Shown here piece by piece: positions 9,161 to 18,529 of a stretch of DNA of 64,000 nt. Within the stretch, counting starts at the first letter, position 1, and the number at the start of each line of letters is the position of its first letter. The DNA comes from Streptomyces sp. 378 (GTDB lineage: Bacteria > Actinomycetota > Actinomycetes > Streptomycetales > Streptomycetaceae). A program made the translations under genes and the position numbers. The notes beneath the pieces are model-generated. The model saw only the letters and a program-made list of their open reading frames with translations. It made no database searches and was not told where the DNA came from. The stretch covers positions 62,001 to 126,000 of the forward strand of contig NZ_JASKMS010000022.1 of the NCBI RefSeq assembly GCF_030124145.1, read 5' to 3'.

Positions 9161-9220
9161 GTCGGCCCCTCTCGATGGTCTCCCTGCTGGACAACGGTAG
9201 TTGCTTTCGAAAGGTTGCGC

Positions 9221-9234
9221 CAAACACACGTTCG
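9221..9234 (-). promoter_or_regulatory. SOS box (LexA operator) of lexA
   Basis: Read on the lexA strand the site is CGAACGTGTGTTTG. It fits the Gram-positive/actinobacterial consensus CGAAC-N4-GTTCG with one mismatch and lies about 60 bp upstream of the lexA start. The remaining intergenic DNA to about 9626 shows no convincing gene. Confidence 0.8.
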
Positions 9235-9626
9235 AGTGAAAAATCGCGAATCATCGGACGCGATCATGTGTCTGGGTGTATTGGCGGCCGCGCCACCTGG
9301 CGGGCAAATGGGCCCATTGCTGTACTCTTCACCGCCGGGGTGATCGCTCGTGGACTGGTGCCCCAGTCTGCCATCCGCCATTCCCTCGGCCCGGGACCAG
9401 CCCCCATCTGTGCGGGAGTCCCACGTCCCCTCCTCGCGGCGCCCACGGTATCTCCGCATGTGCCGGGGCGATACGGCTGTGCCGAAACGGACAACGGCGG
9501 TATCCCCGGGGGAGCCGCTCGCGGCGGTGTCTGCGCGGGTGTGCGGGACCCGTGCGGCGCGGCCTGCCGTACGCCACCTGCCCCTACGCGTGCGACACGC
9601 GCTAACGGCCTGGATGTATGAGCCAA

Positions 9627-9642
9627 TCCCCACATCTAGTGG
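9627..9642 (+). promoter_or_regulatory. Candidate NrdR box upstream of nrdR-nrdJ
   Basis: TCCCCACATCTAGTGG matches 12 of 16 positions of the actinobacterial form of the NrdR box (aCACTACATCTAGTGt), with one half nearly perfect. A weaker copy ending in TTGTGG starts exactly 31 bp further on (9658-9673). Pairs of boxes on the same helix face are typical of NrdR targets. It would make nrdR-nrdJ autoregulated by the NrdR repressor. A -10-like TATGCT lies at 9706-9711. Confidence 0.5.
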
Positions 9643-9782
9643 TTGGATTGCATCAGCAGCCCAGAAGTTGTGGTCCCCCGGGTCTTGAGGCCCATGGTCA
9701 TCGCCTATGCTGGGGGCTGCTTCGTGGGGCGCAAGAGGCCCGGCGAGGCTATTGAGTCCGCTGTGAGGAGGGTTGGGAGTTC

Positions 9783-10343
9783 ATGCACTGCCCCTTCTGC
9801 AGGCACCCCGACAGCCGTGTCGTCGACAGCCGTACGACCGACGACGGCACGTCGATCCGCAGGCGCCGCCAGTGCCCCGACTGCTCCCGTCGTTTCACGA
9901 CCGTGGAGACGTGCTCGCTCATGGTGGTGAAGCGGTCCGGAGTCACCGAGCCCTTCAGCCGTACGAAGATCATCAATGGGGTGCGCAAGGCGTGCCAGGG
10001 GCGGCCCGTCACCGAGGACGCGCTGGCTCAGCTCGGCCAGCGGGTCGAGGAGGCGGTGCGGGCCACCGGAAGCGCCGAGCTGACCACCCACGACGTGGGG
10101 CTGGCCATACTCGGCCCGTTGCAGGAGCTCGATCTCGTCGCCTACCTGCGGTTCGCCTCGGTCTATCGGGCCTTCGACTCGCTCGACGACTTCGAGGCGG
10201 CCATCGAGGAGCTCAGGGCCCAGACGGGACAACCCGACGCCGATGACGGCGGCCGTGAGGACGAGGCTGCGCGGAGCCAGGAAGACGAACGCGGGCGCGC
10301 AGGGGCGGACCACGTCCCCGAGCCCGCAGGCGCCGCCGACTGA
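9783..10343 (+). CDS. nrdR: NrdR, ribonucleotide reductase transcriptional repressor
   Basis: NrdR senses ATP/dATP through an ATP-cone and represses ribonucleotide reductase genes. The zinc ribbon is formed by Cys3, Cys6, Cys31 and Cys34 (MHCPFC ... CPDC). The ATP-cone follows with VVKRSGVTEPFSRTKIINGVRKAC and ends near LRFASVYRAFDSLDDFEAAIEEL. The core is about 150 residues. Here a charged, probably disordered tail of about 35 residues (DADDGGREDEAARSQEDERG) follows, giving 186 in total. The ATG follows a GAGGAGGG-type ribosome site. It lies 163 bp before nrdJ, the usual nrdRJ order in Streptomyces. Confidence 0.95.
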   Translation: MHCPFCRHPDSRVVDSRTTDDGTSIRRRRQCPDCSRRFTTVETCSLMVVKRSGVTEPFSRTKIINGVRKACQGRPVTEDALAQLGQRVEEAVRATGSAELTTHDVGLAILGPLQELDLVAYLRFASVYRAFDSLDDFEAAIEELRAQTGQPDADDGGREDEAARSQEDERGRAGADHVPEPAGAAD

Positions 10344-10506
10344 CAGGCGGCCGGATCCGGAAGGCAGCTCCGGACCGGCCGGACGGCGGCGATGTGGAGA
10401 CCCGTTGCGGGCGACGTGAGTGGGTGCCCGCAACACCAGACAGAACACCGTGCCACGGGAACAACGGGGCACTTCAGGGCGTTTTCGCCCGTACCAGGGA
10501 GGCGGC

Positions 10507-13401
10507 ATGACAGAGACGGCGAGCGGTCCGGCACGGAGTTCCCGCGCCAAGAGCGCCAAGGCGAGCAAGGGCCTGCGTATCGAGCGCATCCACACCACGC
10601 CTGGGGTTCACCCCTACGACGAGGTGGCCTGGGAGCGCCGTGACGTCGTCATGACCAACTGGCGCGACGGCTCGGTCAATTTCGAGCAGCGTGGCGTCGA
10701 GTTCCCCGACTTCTGGTCGGTGAACGCGGTCAACATCGTCACCAGCAAGTACTTCCGCGGTGCCGTCGGCACCCCGCAGCGCGAGGTGAGCCTCAAGCAG
10801 CTCATCGACCGCATCGTGAAGACGTACCGGAAGGCCGGTGAGGACTACAAGTACTTCGCCTCGCCCGCCGACGCCGAGATCTTCGAGCACGAGCTCGCGT
10901 ACGCCCTCCTGCACCAGATCTTCAGCTTCAACAGCCCTGTCTGGTTCAACGTCGGCACGCCCCAGCCGCAGCAGGTCTCCGCCTGCTTCATCCTGTCCGT
11001 CGACGACTCCATGGAGTCGATCCTCGACTGGTACAAGGAAGAGGGCATGATCTTCAAGGGCGGCTCCGGCGCCGGCCTGAACCTCTCCCGGATCCGCTCC
11101 TCCAAGGAGCTGCTGTCCTCCGGCGGCAACGCCTCGGGTCCCGTCTCCTTCATGCGCGGTGCCGACGCCTCCGCGGGAACGATCAAGTCGGGTGGCGCCA
11201 CCCGCCGCGCGGCCAAGATGGTCATCCTCGACGTCGACCACCCCGACATCGAGGACTTCATCGAGACCAAGGTGAAGGAAGAGGAGAAGATCCGCGCCCT
11301 ACGTGACGCGGGCTTCGACATGGACCTGGGCGGCGACGACATCACGTCCGTCCAGTACCAGAACGCCAACAACTCGGTCCGTGTGAACGACACGTTCATG
11401 AAGGCCGTCGAGCAGGGCGGCACGTTCGGCCTGACGTCCCGCATGACCGGTGAGGTCATCGAAGAGGTCGACGCCAAGTCGCTGTTCCGCAAGATGGCCG
11501 AGGCCGCCTGGGCGTGTGCCGATCCCGGCATCCAGTACGACGACACCATCAACCACTGGCACACCTGCCCGGAGTCCGGCCGTATCAACGGCTCGAACCC
11601 CTGCAGCGAGTACATGCACCTGGACAACACGTCCTGCAACCTCGCCTCGCTGAACCTGATGAAGTTCCTGAAGGACGACGGCAAGGGCAACCAGTCCTTC
11701 GAGGTCGAGCGCTTCGCCAAGGTCGTCGAGCTCGTCATCACCGCGATGGACATCTCCATCTGCTTCGCCGACTTCCCGACCCAGAAGATCGGCGAGAACA
11801 CGCGCGCGTTCCGCCAGCTCGGCATCGGTTACGCCAACCTCGGCGCCCTGTTGATGGCGACCGGCCACGCCTACGACTCCGACGGCGGCCGTGCGCTCGC
11901 CGGCGCCATCACCTCCCTGATGACCGGCACGTCGTACCGGCGCTCCGCCGAACTCGCCGCGGTCGTCGGCCCGTACGACGGCTACGCCCGCAACGCGCAG
12001 CCCCACCTGCGGGTCATGAAGCAGCACTCCGACGCCAACACCGAGGCGGTCCGCATGGACGACCTCGACACGCCGATCTGGGCCGCCGCCACGGAGGCCT
12101 GGCAGGACGTGCTGCGCCTCGGCGAGAAGAACGGTTTCCGTAACTCGCAGGCGTCTGTCATCGCCCCGACCGGCACCATCGGTCTGGCGATGTCCTGCGA
12201 CACCACCGGCCTGGAGCCCGACCTCGCCCTGGTCAAGTTCAAGAAGCTGGTCGGCGGCGGCTCGATGCAGATCGTCAACGGCACCGTCCCGCAGGCCCTG
12301 CGCCGCCTGGGCTACCAGGAGGAGCAGATCGAGGCGATCGTCGCCCACATCGCCGAGCACGGCAATGTCATCGACGCCCCCGGCCTCAAGCACGAGCACT
12401 ACGAGGTGTTCGACTGCGCCATGGGCGAGCGTTCCATCTCCGCGATGGGCCACGTCCGCATGATGGCCGCGATCCAGCCGTGGATTTCGGGCGCCCTCTC
12501 CAAGACGGTCAACCTGCCGGAGTCGGCGACCGTCGAGGACGTCGAGGAGGTCTACTTCGAGGCCTGGAAGATGGGCGTCAAGGCGCTCGCCATCTACCGC
12601 GACAACTGCAAGGTCGGCCAGCCCCTCTCCGCGAAGACCAAGGAGAAGGAGAAGGCCGAGGTCACGGAGAAGGCCGAGGCCACCATCCGTGAGACGGTCG
12701 AGAAGGTCGTCGAGTACCGCCCCGTCCGCAAGCGCCTTCCGAAGGGACGTCCCGGCATCACCACGTCCTTCACCGTCGGCGGCGCCGAGGGCTACATGAC
12801 CGCCAACTCCTACCCGGACGACGGTCTCGGCGAGGTCTTCCTGAAGATGTCCAAGCAGGGCTCGACCCTCGCGGGCATGATGGACGCCTTCTCCATCGCG
12901 GTCTCCGTCGGCCTCCAGTACGGCGTGCCGCTGGAGACGTACGTCTCGAAGTTCACCAACATGCGCTTCGAGCCGGCCGGCATGACGGACGACCCGGACG
13001 TGCGGATGGCGCAGTCGATCGTCGACTACATCTTCCGCCGCCTGGCGCTGGACTTCCTGCCCTTCGAGACGCGCTCCGCGCTCGGCATCCACTCCGCCGA
13101 GGAGCGTCAGCGTCACCTCGAGACCGGTTCCTACGAGCCGTCCGAGGACGAGGTCGACGTCGAGGGCCTGGCGCAGTCCGCGCCGCGCGCCCAAGAGCTG
13201 AAGGCCGTCGCCACGCCGAAGGCCGAAGTCGAGGCCGCCAAGCAGGCCCCGCAGCAGGCCCACACGAGCGCCGAGCTGGTCGAGATGCAGCTCGGCATCC
13301 AGGCCGACGCCCCGCTGTGCTTCTCCTGCGGTACGAAGATGCAGCGCGCCGGTTCCTGCTACATCTGCGAGGGTTGCGGCTCGACCAGCGGTTGCAGCTG
13401 A
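10507..13401 (+). CDS. nrdJ: NrdJ, vitamin B12-dependent class II ribonucleotide reductase
   Basis: This 964-residue enzyme reduces ribonucleotides using adenosylcobalamin to generate the thiyl radical. Visible elements are the substrate-binding NSPVWFNVG, the redox cysteine in VSACFILSVDD, the finger-loop NPCSEYMHLDNTSCNLASLNL with radical and redox residues, and a second NSQASVIAPTGTIG phosphate-binding stretch. A charged hinge (KTKEKEKAEVTEKAEATI) separates the barrel from a C-terminal domain that ends in a cysteine cluster (CFSCGTKMQRAGSCYICEGCGSTSGCS). That tail is the thiol-relay/zinc-ribbon end of the family. The ATG at 10507 follows GGGAGGCGGC. It is regulated with nrdR. Confidence 0.96.
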   Translation: MTETASGPARSSRAKSAKASKGLRIERIHTTPGVHPYDEVAWERRDVVMTNWRDGSVNFEQRGVEFPDFWSVNAVNIVTSKYFRGAVGTPQREVSLKQLIDRIVKTYRKAGEDYKYFASPADAEIFEHELAYALLHQIFSFNSPVWFNVGTPQPQQVSACFILSVDDSMESILDWYKEEGMIFKGGSGAGLNLSRIRSSKELLSSGGNASGPVSFMRGADASAGTIKSGGATRRAAKMVILDVDHPDIEDFIETKVKEEEKIRALRDAGFDMDLGGDDITSVQYQNANNSVRVNDTFMKAVEQGGTFGLTSRMTGEVIEEVDAKSLFRKMAEAAWACADPGIQYDDTINHWHTCPESGRINGSNPCSEYMHLDNTSCNLASLNLMKFLKDDGKGNQSFEVERFAKVVELVITAMDISICFADFPTQKIGENTRAFRQLGIGYANLGALLMATGHAYDSDGGRALAGAITSLMTGTSYRRSAELAAVVGPYDGYARNAQPHLRVMKQHSDANTEAVRMDDLDTPIWAAATEAWQDVLRLGEKNGFRNSQASVIAPTGTIGLAMSCDTTGLEPDLALVKFKKLVGGGSMQIVNGTVPQALRRLGYQEEQIEAIVAHIAEHGNVIDAPGLKHEHYEVFDCAMGERSISAMGHVRMMAAIQPWISGALSKTVNLPESATVEDVEEVYFEAWKMGVKALAIYRDNCKVGQPLSAKTKEKEKAEVTEKAEATIRETVEKVVEYRPVRKRLPKGRPGITTSFTVGGAEGYMTANSYPDDGLGEVFLKMSKQGSTLAGMMDAFSIAVSVGLQYGVPLETYVSKFTNMRFEPAGMTDDPDVRMAQSIVDYIFRRLALDFLPFETRSALGIHSAEERQRHLETGSYEPSEDEVDVEGLAQSAPRAQELKAVATPKAEVEAAKQAPQQAHTSAELVEMQLGIQADAPLCFSCGTKMQRAGSCYICEGCGSTSGCS

Positions 13402-13427
13402 CCCCGAGCGCCTGAGCCGATGACGGA

Positions 13428-13453
13428 GGGGCACCGCCTGCGGGCGGTGCCCC
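13428..13453 (+). terminator. Terminator after nrdJ
   Basis: An 11-bp perfect stem (GGGGCACCGCC/GGCGGTGCCCC) with a 4-nt loop, followed by TCTCGT. It sits 27 bp after the nrdJ stop, between convergent genes. Confidence 0.85.
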
Positions 13454-13483
13454 TCTCGTCGTACCTGCCTCGCCGGTGGCTGG

Positions 13484-14095
13484 TCAGGGGTGCTGTGCGG
13501 CGCCCATCGTCCTGGTGAAGTCCACGGGGTCGCCCTCGAATCCGCGGAGGCCGGGGCGCATGACCCAGGGGCCGGATCCGTCTCGCACGAACTCCGCGAC
13601 CGCCGCGGCCGTGGCCCCGAGGACACCGCCGAAGTCGTCCTCCGCCAGCACGGTGTACCCCTCACGGATACGCAGCCCGGGATTGCGCACACTGACGAAG
13701 GTGCGCTCCGCCGGGCCCTGTTGTATGACGACACCGACCACCACGCGCGCGTACCGGAGGTCGAGCCGGTCGAGTTCCAGGGTCATGACTTCGTCGTAGC
13801 CGAAGCCCTGGCCGTCCTTGCTGTCCCGGTTGAGCGTGATGGTGCCGTCGGGGGAGCGGCTGTCGAAGTGCACCACGTACGCGGGGTCGCCGTGCGGATC
13901 GTCCACCGCATAGGTCGCCGCGACGAGGTCCAGGTCGGTGGACGGCTGCCCCGCCGGGCTGGGATCCCACCGCACCGCGATCTCGACCTTGCGAAGCCCC
14001 TTGTTGAGCCCGTCCACCCAAGTCCCCTTCCCCGTACCGAGCCGTCCGTCGGCCTCAACTGCCGGGCCGTCATGACTGTTTGTCCATCCTGCCAC
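13484..14095 (-). CDS. TerD-family protein
   Basis: The 203-residue product has the TerD signature: GTWVDGLNKGLRKVEIAVRWDPSP, then the calcium-binding-like acidic STDLDLVAATYAVD, SPDGTITLNRDSKDGQGFGYDEVMTLELDRL, and the core VVVGVVIQQG. TerD/TerZ domains are calcium-binding and linked with tellurite resistance, stress and phage resistance. No other ter genes (terABCEZ) are near, so this is an orphan copy with unknown role. The upstream ATG was taken as start. A shorter product starting near GTWVDGL would keep the whole domain. It converges on nrdJ. Confidence 0.75.
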   Translation of the reverse strand: MAGWTNSHDGPAVEADGRLGTGKGTWVDGLNKGLRKVEIAVRWDPSPAGQPSTDLDLVAATYAVDDPHGDPAYVVHFDSRSPDGTITLNRDSKDGQGFGYDEVMTLELDRLDLRYARVVVGVVIQQGPAERTFVSVRNPGLRIREGYTVLAEDDFGGVLGATAAAVAEFVRDGSGPWVMRPGLRGFEGDPVDFTRTMGAAQHP

Positions 14096-14172
14096 GCGCA
14101 GCGGTGCGCGCGTGGGGGAGTGGTCCAGCCGAGAGTGACCGACGCCACGCTCCAGGGCCTTACCATGGCGCG

Positions 14173-14778
14173 GTGCTGGTCAAGTGGATTCGCTGCACCG
14201 TGGTGGACCGCCGTGGTTTCGAGCGGGGGCAGCGAAAGTGGGCGGGGCTTCTGGGGGAGCCGGGGTTTCGCGGGCAGGGGGGTGGCTGGAGCCGGAGGCG
14301 GCCGGAGGTGGCGCACCTCTTCGCCTTCTGGGAGAGCCGCGCCTTCTACGACTCCTTCATGGCGCGGTCCCACGACCGGCTCGCGTCGGCCCAGGCGGGC
14401 ACGTTCAAGGACGCGCAGGTCAGACTCTTCGACTACCGCTTCGACGTGAAGACCGGCTTCGAGCCGCGCTTCACGGACGCCGACCTGCTGCGCGTGGCGC
14501 TGTGCCGCATCCACGAGGAGCGGGCAGAGCACTTCGTGCTGATGCAGGAGAAGGTCTGGAATCCGGCGATGGCCGGTTCGCCCGGTATGGTGCGCGGGCT
14601 GTTCGGCGAGGCACCCGGGAACGAGTTCCTGGTGCTGTCGATGTGGCGGTCGGCCGCCGAACACGGCAAGTACCGCACCGAACGCGTGGAACGGCTCGCC
14701 CTGAGAGCCCAGACGGAGGCGGATGTGGCGGCGATCACCGGGGACGTGGTGGACATGGAATCGAGCTGGACGGTCTGA
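14173..14778 (+). CDS. DUF4937 (YdbC-like) domain protein
   Basis: About 201 residues beginning VLVKWIRCTVVDRRGFERGQRKWAGLLG. Two repeats of a dimeric alpha-beta-barrel-like unit seem present: one from residue 1 to about 95 with EVAHLFAFWESRAFYDSFM, and one from about 110 with HFVLMQEKVW and NEFLVLSMWRSAAEHGKYRTE. This is the DUF4937 pattern; biochemical function is unknown. I chose GTG 14173 because a TACCAT box sits 6 nt upstream, suggesting a leaderless transcript, and because the upstream open frame overlaps the TerD gene's start region. Confidence 0.7.
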   Translation: MLVKWIRCTVVDRRGFERGQRKWAGLLGEPGFRGQGGGWSRRRPEVAHLFAFWESRAFYDSFMARSHDRLASAQAGTFKDAQVRLFDYRFDVKTGFEPRFTDADLLRVALCRIHEERAEHFVLMQEKVWNPAMAGSPGMVRGLFGEAPGNEFLVLSMWRSAAEHGKYRTERVERLALRAQTEADVAAITGDVVDMESSWTV

Positions 14779-14960
14779 TCCCGCGTGGCGGCAGCGTGTC
14801 CCCCGGACGCCCTGGATCCGGAGGTCATAACTCCGGGTGGCTGCGGAGAGAGTGGTTACGATCGGACAAGCGTGCGACGCGCTGTGACCTGTGGTGCAGG
14901 AATCGTGTGACCTACGCCGTATGGGCGCGGTGGGAGTCCTCGACAGGGCCTCGCCCGATC

Positions 14961-14966
14961 TAGGGT
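14961..14966 (+). promoter_or_regulatory. -10 box for a leaderless histidine phosphatase mRNA
   Basis: TAGGGT lies 6 nt before the ATG at 14973, and no Shine-Dalgarno sequence is visible. The spacing places the transcription start at or next to the start codon. Confidence 0.45.
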
Positions 14967-14972
14967 CTTGGC

Positions 14973-15632
14973 ATGGCACGACCACGGCGCATCGTCCTTG
15001 TCCGGCACGGCGAGTCAACGGGCAATGTTGATGACTCCGTCTACGAGCGGGAACCCGACCACGCCCTGGCGCTGACCGAGCGCGGCCGGCGGCAGGCGGA
15101 GGCGACCGGCGAGCACCTGCGCGAGCTGTTCGGCGACGAGCAGGTCAGCGTGTACGTATCCCCGTACCGCCGCACGCACGAGACTCTGCGCGCGTTCCAC
15201 CTCGACCCCGGACTCATACGGGTGCGCGAGGAGCCCAGACTGCGCGAGCAGGACTGGGGCAACTGGCAGGACCGGGACGAGGTCCGCCTCCAGAAGGCCT
15301 ACCGGGACGCCTACGGCCACTTCTTCTACCGCTTCGTCCAGGGCGAGTCCGGTGCAGACGTCTACGACCGGGTCGGCGGCTTCCTGGAGAGCCTGTTCCG
15401 CAGCTTCGAGGACCCCGACCACCCGCCGAACGTCCTCATCGTCACCCACGGACTGGCCATGCGGCTGTTCTGCATGCGGTGGTTCCACTGGACGGTCGCG
15501 GAGTTCGAGTCGCTGTCGAACCCGGGGAACGGCGAGGTGCGGATGCTCGTTCTGGGGGACGACGGCAAGTACACGCTTGACCGGCCTTTCGACCGCTGGC
15601 GAGATCCCGAGCCGTACGGGATCACCGGATAG
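14973..15632 (+). CDS. Histidine phosphatase (phosphoglycerate mutase-like) protein
   Basis: A 219-residue member of the histidine phosphatase superfamily. The phosphorylated histidine lies in LVRHGESTGN (RHG motif, residues 10-12). The second arginine is in YVSPYRRTHET, the acid in RLREQDWGNW, and the second histidine in VLIVTHGLAMRLF. The sequence suits a small-molecule or protein phosphatase better than glycolytic mutase, but the substrate is unknown. It is followed after 12 nt by an ADP-ribosylglycohydrolase gene, so the two are probably co-transcribed. Confidence 0.82.
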   Translation: MARPRRIVLVRHGESTGNVDDSVYEREPDHALALTERGRRQAEATGEHLRELFGDEQVSVYVSPYRRTHETLRAFHLDPGLIRVREEPRLREQDWGNWQDRDEVRLQKAYRDAYGHFFYRFVQGESGADVYDRVGGFLESLFRSFEDPDHPPNVLIVTHGLAMRLFCMRWFHWTVAEFESLSNPGNGEVRMLVLGDDGKYTLDRPFDRWRDPEPYGITG

Positions 15633-15644
15633 AGTGGCAGGGCG

Positions 15645-16550
15645 ATGACCGCTGACTCCTCCCCCGACGTGCGCCTGGAGCGCGCCCTGGCCTCCCTGCG
15701 CGGACTGTCCGTCGGGGACGCCCTGGGCTCCCAGTACTTCGTGCCGGTGAACTATCCGCTGCTGAAGCGCCGCGAGGTGCCCTCCGGGCCGTGGCAGTGG
15801 ACGGACGACACGGAGATGGCCGGCTCGGTCGTCGCCGTCCTGGCCGTCCACCACCGCATCGACCAGGACGCCCTGGCCCACTCCTTCGCCGAGCACCACG
15901 ACTTCGACCGGGGGTACGGCCCCGCGGTCAATCGCATGCTGCGGCTCGTCCGGGAGGGCGGCGACTGGCGGGAACTCGCCGCCGCGCTCTTCAACGGCCA
16001 GGGGTCCTGGGGCAACGGCGCGGCGATGCGGATCGCCCCGCTGGGCGCCTGGTACGCGGACGACCCCGAGCAGGCCACCCACCAGGCGGAGATCTCGGCC
16101 TACACCACCCACCAGCACCGCGAGGCCGTCGTCGGGGCCATGGCCGTCGCCGCGGCCGCCGCGTTCGCCGCCGCGCCCGACGGACCGCCCGGCGCCGAAG
16201 CCCTCCTCGACGGGGTCATCGACCTGGTGCCGAAGAGCGCCGTGGGTGCGGGCTTGCGCCGTGCCCGTGACATGCTCGACTACGGCGACCCGGGCACGGT
16301 CGCGGCGGTACTGGGGTGCGGACGGCGTACGACCGCCCACGACACCGTGCCCTTCGCCCTGTGGTCGGCAGCCCGAAGCCTCGGCGACTACGAGCAGGCG
16401 TTCTGGACGACCGCCCAGGTCGGCGGGGACGTCGACACCACCTGCGCCATCGTCGGCGGCGTGATCGCGTCGGGGAAGGCGGGGGCACCGCCCGCCGAGT
16501 GGATGGAGCGGACGGAACCCCTCCCGGACTGGGTGCCCGCCTCCGCCTGA
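15645..16550 (+). CDS. ADP-ribosylglycohydrolase (DraG/ARH) family protein
   Basis: The 301-residue product shows the metal-binding motifs of the DraG/ARH3 family. These are GLSVGDALGSQYF near residue 20, WTDDTEMA (about residue 50), GNGAAMRIAPLG (about 125), and the C-terminal GGDVDTTCAIVGGVIA. These residues bind two divalent metals and hydrolyse ADP-ribose from proteins or free ADP-ribosyl compounds. It starts 12 nt after the phosphatase stop. The physiological substrate is not inferable. DraG-like proteins in Streptomyces are common and mostly uncharacterised. Confidence 0.85.
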   Translation: MTADSSPDVRLERALASLRGLSVGDALGSQYFVPVNYPLLKRREVPSGPWQWTDDTEMAGSVVAVLAVHHRIDQDALAHSFAEHHDFDRGYGPAVNRMLRLVREGGDWRELAAALFNGQGSWGNGAAMRIAPLGAWYADDPEQATHQAEISAYTTHQHREAVVGAMAVAAAAAFAAAPDGPPGAEALLDGVIDLVPKSAVGAGLRRARDMLDYGDPGTVAAVLGCGRRTTAHDTVPFALWSAARSLGDYEQAFWTTAQVGGDVDTTCAIVGGVIASGKAGAPPAEWMERTEPLPDWVPASA

Positions 16551-16910
16551 CGGCCGGGACGTTCGCCCCGCTGGAAACTCTCCGTACACCTCGGGAACTC
16601 TCCGTGACCGGCCGCTCGTTGTCCCGACATCCGCTGTGCGAGCCGCCAGGCCCGGCACAGGCCGGAGGTCCGTGTCGGCGTGCTGAGGGGGGTGGTCATG
16701 GAGGTTCTGCCGGCTGTTTTCATCCGCTGGTGGGGCGCTGTCGCACAGCGCGGGGGCCGCATGCGGACGGCCGGAGCGCTGCCCGAGTCGTCCGTCCCCG
16801 GTGCGCGCCCCGTCCGGCGTCCGTCCGTCGCGAACCGGCCCGACGACCGCGGACGGGCCGCTGGGGCCGCTGCCACACCCGCCGCCGAGCCGGTTCGCGG
16901 TGCTCTTGTG
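16551..16910. other. Intergenic region, nothing clear
   Basis: This gap separates the ADP-ribosylglycohydrolase gene from the convergent MFS gene. It holds two near-identical GGRAACTCTCCGT direct repeats at about 16571 and 16592 and GC-rich hairpin-prone sequence. I see no ORF I would defend on either strand. Confidence 0.4.
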
Positions 16911-18458
16911 TCAGCCGAGCCCCGGTCCGGCCGAGCCGGAGAGTGCTTCCAGATCGCTCTTGCGGACTCGGATCACCCACCAGGCCGTGGCCAGGGCGAG
17001 CACGGCCATCGCGGCAGCCGGGATGAACGCCGTCGAGATGCCCTGGGCCAGCACCTCGTGCCCCCAGGGCGCGGGCAGTTGCTGCGTCTTGGCGAACTCC
17101 GCCTTCTGCGCCGCGGACCCCTCGGCCATGAACCGCGGAAGCTGCTTCTCCGCCTCGTCCTTGGACGCCGTGCCGAAGACGGTCGTCAGGATGGACAGAC
17201 CCAGCGCTCCACCCACCTGCTGTGTCGTATTGAGCAACCCGGACGCCGCGCCCGCCTCGTGCGGTGCGACCCCCGAGACGGCGGTGAGGGTCAGCGTCAC
17301 GAAGTTCAGCCCCATGCCGAAGCCGAACACCAGCATCGGGCCGAGGATCCCTCCGACGTACGAACTGTCGGAGCTGATGAGCGCCTGCCAGGCCAGCCCG
17401 ATCATCGCGAGCGCGGAGCCCACGAGCATGAAGGGCTTGGGGCCCAGCACCGGCAGGAACCGCTGCGACAGGCCCGCGCCGAGTGCGATCACGACCGTGA
17501 CCGGAAGGAAGGCGAGTCCCGCTTCGATCGGGCTGTAGCCGAGCACGTTCTGCACGAACAGGACGATGTAGAAGAACATGCCGAACATCGCCGCGGCCAG
17601 GCTCAACATGATCACGTACGTGCCCGAGCGATTGCGGTCGGCGAACAACCGCAGCGGGGTGATCGGCTCCTTGGCCCGGGACTCGATGAGCGCGAACGCC
17701 AGCAGCAGCACCACCGCGGCGACGAAGGACCCGATGGTGAGGCTGTCCCGCCACCCCTCGTCAGCCGCGCGGATGAAGCCGTAGACCAGGGACGCCATGC
17801 CTGCGGTCGAGGTCACCGCACCCGCGATGTCGAAGCGGCCGGTGTGCCGTTCGGACTCGCTGATGTAGAGCGGAGTGAGCACGGCTATCAGCACGCCGAT
17901 CGGCACGTTCACGAAGAGCACCCAGCGCCAGTCGAGCCACTCCGTGAGCATGCCGCCGGCGAGCAGGCCGATGGCACCACCGCCCGCGGAGACCGTGGCG
18001 AAGACGCCGAAGGCCCGGTTGCGTTCCGGGCCCTCGGGGAACGTGGTGGTGATGAGCGCCAGCGAGGTGGGCGAGGCGATCGCACCTCCCACGCCCTGCA
18101 GAACCCGGGCGGCCAGCAACTGCCAGGGCTCCTGGGCGAGCCCGCCGAGCAGCGAGGCGAAGGTGAACAGCAGGATGCCGGTCATGAAGACCCGGCGCCG
18201 TCCGAGGATGTCACCGGCGCGGCCGCCGAGGAGCAGCAGGCCGCCGAAGGTGAGTGTGTAGGAGCTGACGACCCAGGTGAGGTCGGTGGTGCTGAACGCG
18301 AGCGCGTCTTGAATGTGCGGGAGTGCGATGTTCACAATCGTCGCGTCGAGCACCACCATGAGCTGACAGGCCGCGATGACGGTGAGCGCGATGCCGGGGC
18401 GTCCCTCCCGGCGTGCCGCGCCTGGCTTCCGATCTTGGAGCAATGGAGAGGTTGTCAC
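16911..18458 (-). CDS. MFS multidrug exporter, DHA2 (14-TM) family
   Basis: A 515-residue integral membrane protein with the drug:proton antiporter-2 signatures: LDATIVNIALPHIQDAL in TM1, GGRAGDILGRRRVFMTG in the loop after TM2, and RVLQGVGGAIASPTSLALI (motif C-like). Fourteen hydrophobic segments can be picked out. The N-terminus is cytoplasmic. Efflux of a drug or toxic metabolite is the family role; the substrate is unknown. It is divergent from a TetR gene, with two palindromic operators in between, so it is very likely the TetR target. Confidence 0.88.
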   Translation of the reverse strand: MTTSPLLQDRKPGAARREGRPGIALTVIAACQLMVVLDATIVNIALPHIQDALAFSTTDLTWVVSSYTLTFGGLLLLGGRAGDILGRRRVFMTGILLFTFASLLGGLAQEPWQLLAARVLQGVGGAIASPTSLALITTTFPEGPERNRAFGVFATVSAGGGAIGLLAGGMLTEWLDWRWVLFVNVPIGVLIAVLTPLYISESERHTGRFDIAGAVTSTAGMASLVYGFIRAADEGWRDSLTIGSFVAAVVLLLAFALIESRAKEPITPLRLFADRNRSGTYVIMLSLAAAMFGMFFYIVLFVQNVLGYSPIEAGLAFLPVTVVIALGAGLSQRFLPVLGPKPFMLVGSALAMIGLAWQALISSDSSYVGGILGPMLVFGFGMGLNFVTLTLTAVSGVAPHEAGAASGLLNTTQQVGGALGLSILTTVFGTASKDEAEKQLPRFMAEGSAAQKAEFAKTQQLPAPWGHEVLAQGISTAFIPAAAMAVLALATAWWVIRVRKSDLEALSGSAGPGLG

Positions 18459-18481
18459 GATGAGTCCCCCACGAGTGTGTT

Positions 18482-18501
18482 AGTGAACGCTGGCGTTCAC
18501 T
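18482..18501. promoter_or_regulatory. TetR operator 1
   Basis: AGTGAACGCTGGCGTTCACT is a perfect inverted repeat (9-bp arms, 2-nt centre) 24 bp upstream of the MFS start. It is the probable binding site of the adjacent TetR regulator. Confidence 0.8.
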
Positions 18502-18529
18502 GCCGCGTCAACGGTAGTGAGTCCGCGAC

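Noticed and set aside
9175..9621. 148-codon ORF in the lexA-nrdR gap
   Set aside because: It overlaps the SOS box and lexA promoter, lacks a ribosome site, and looks unlike a folded protein.
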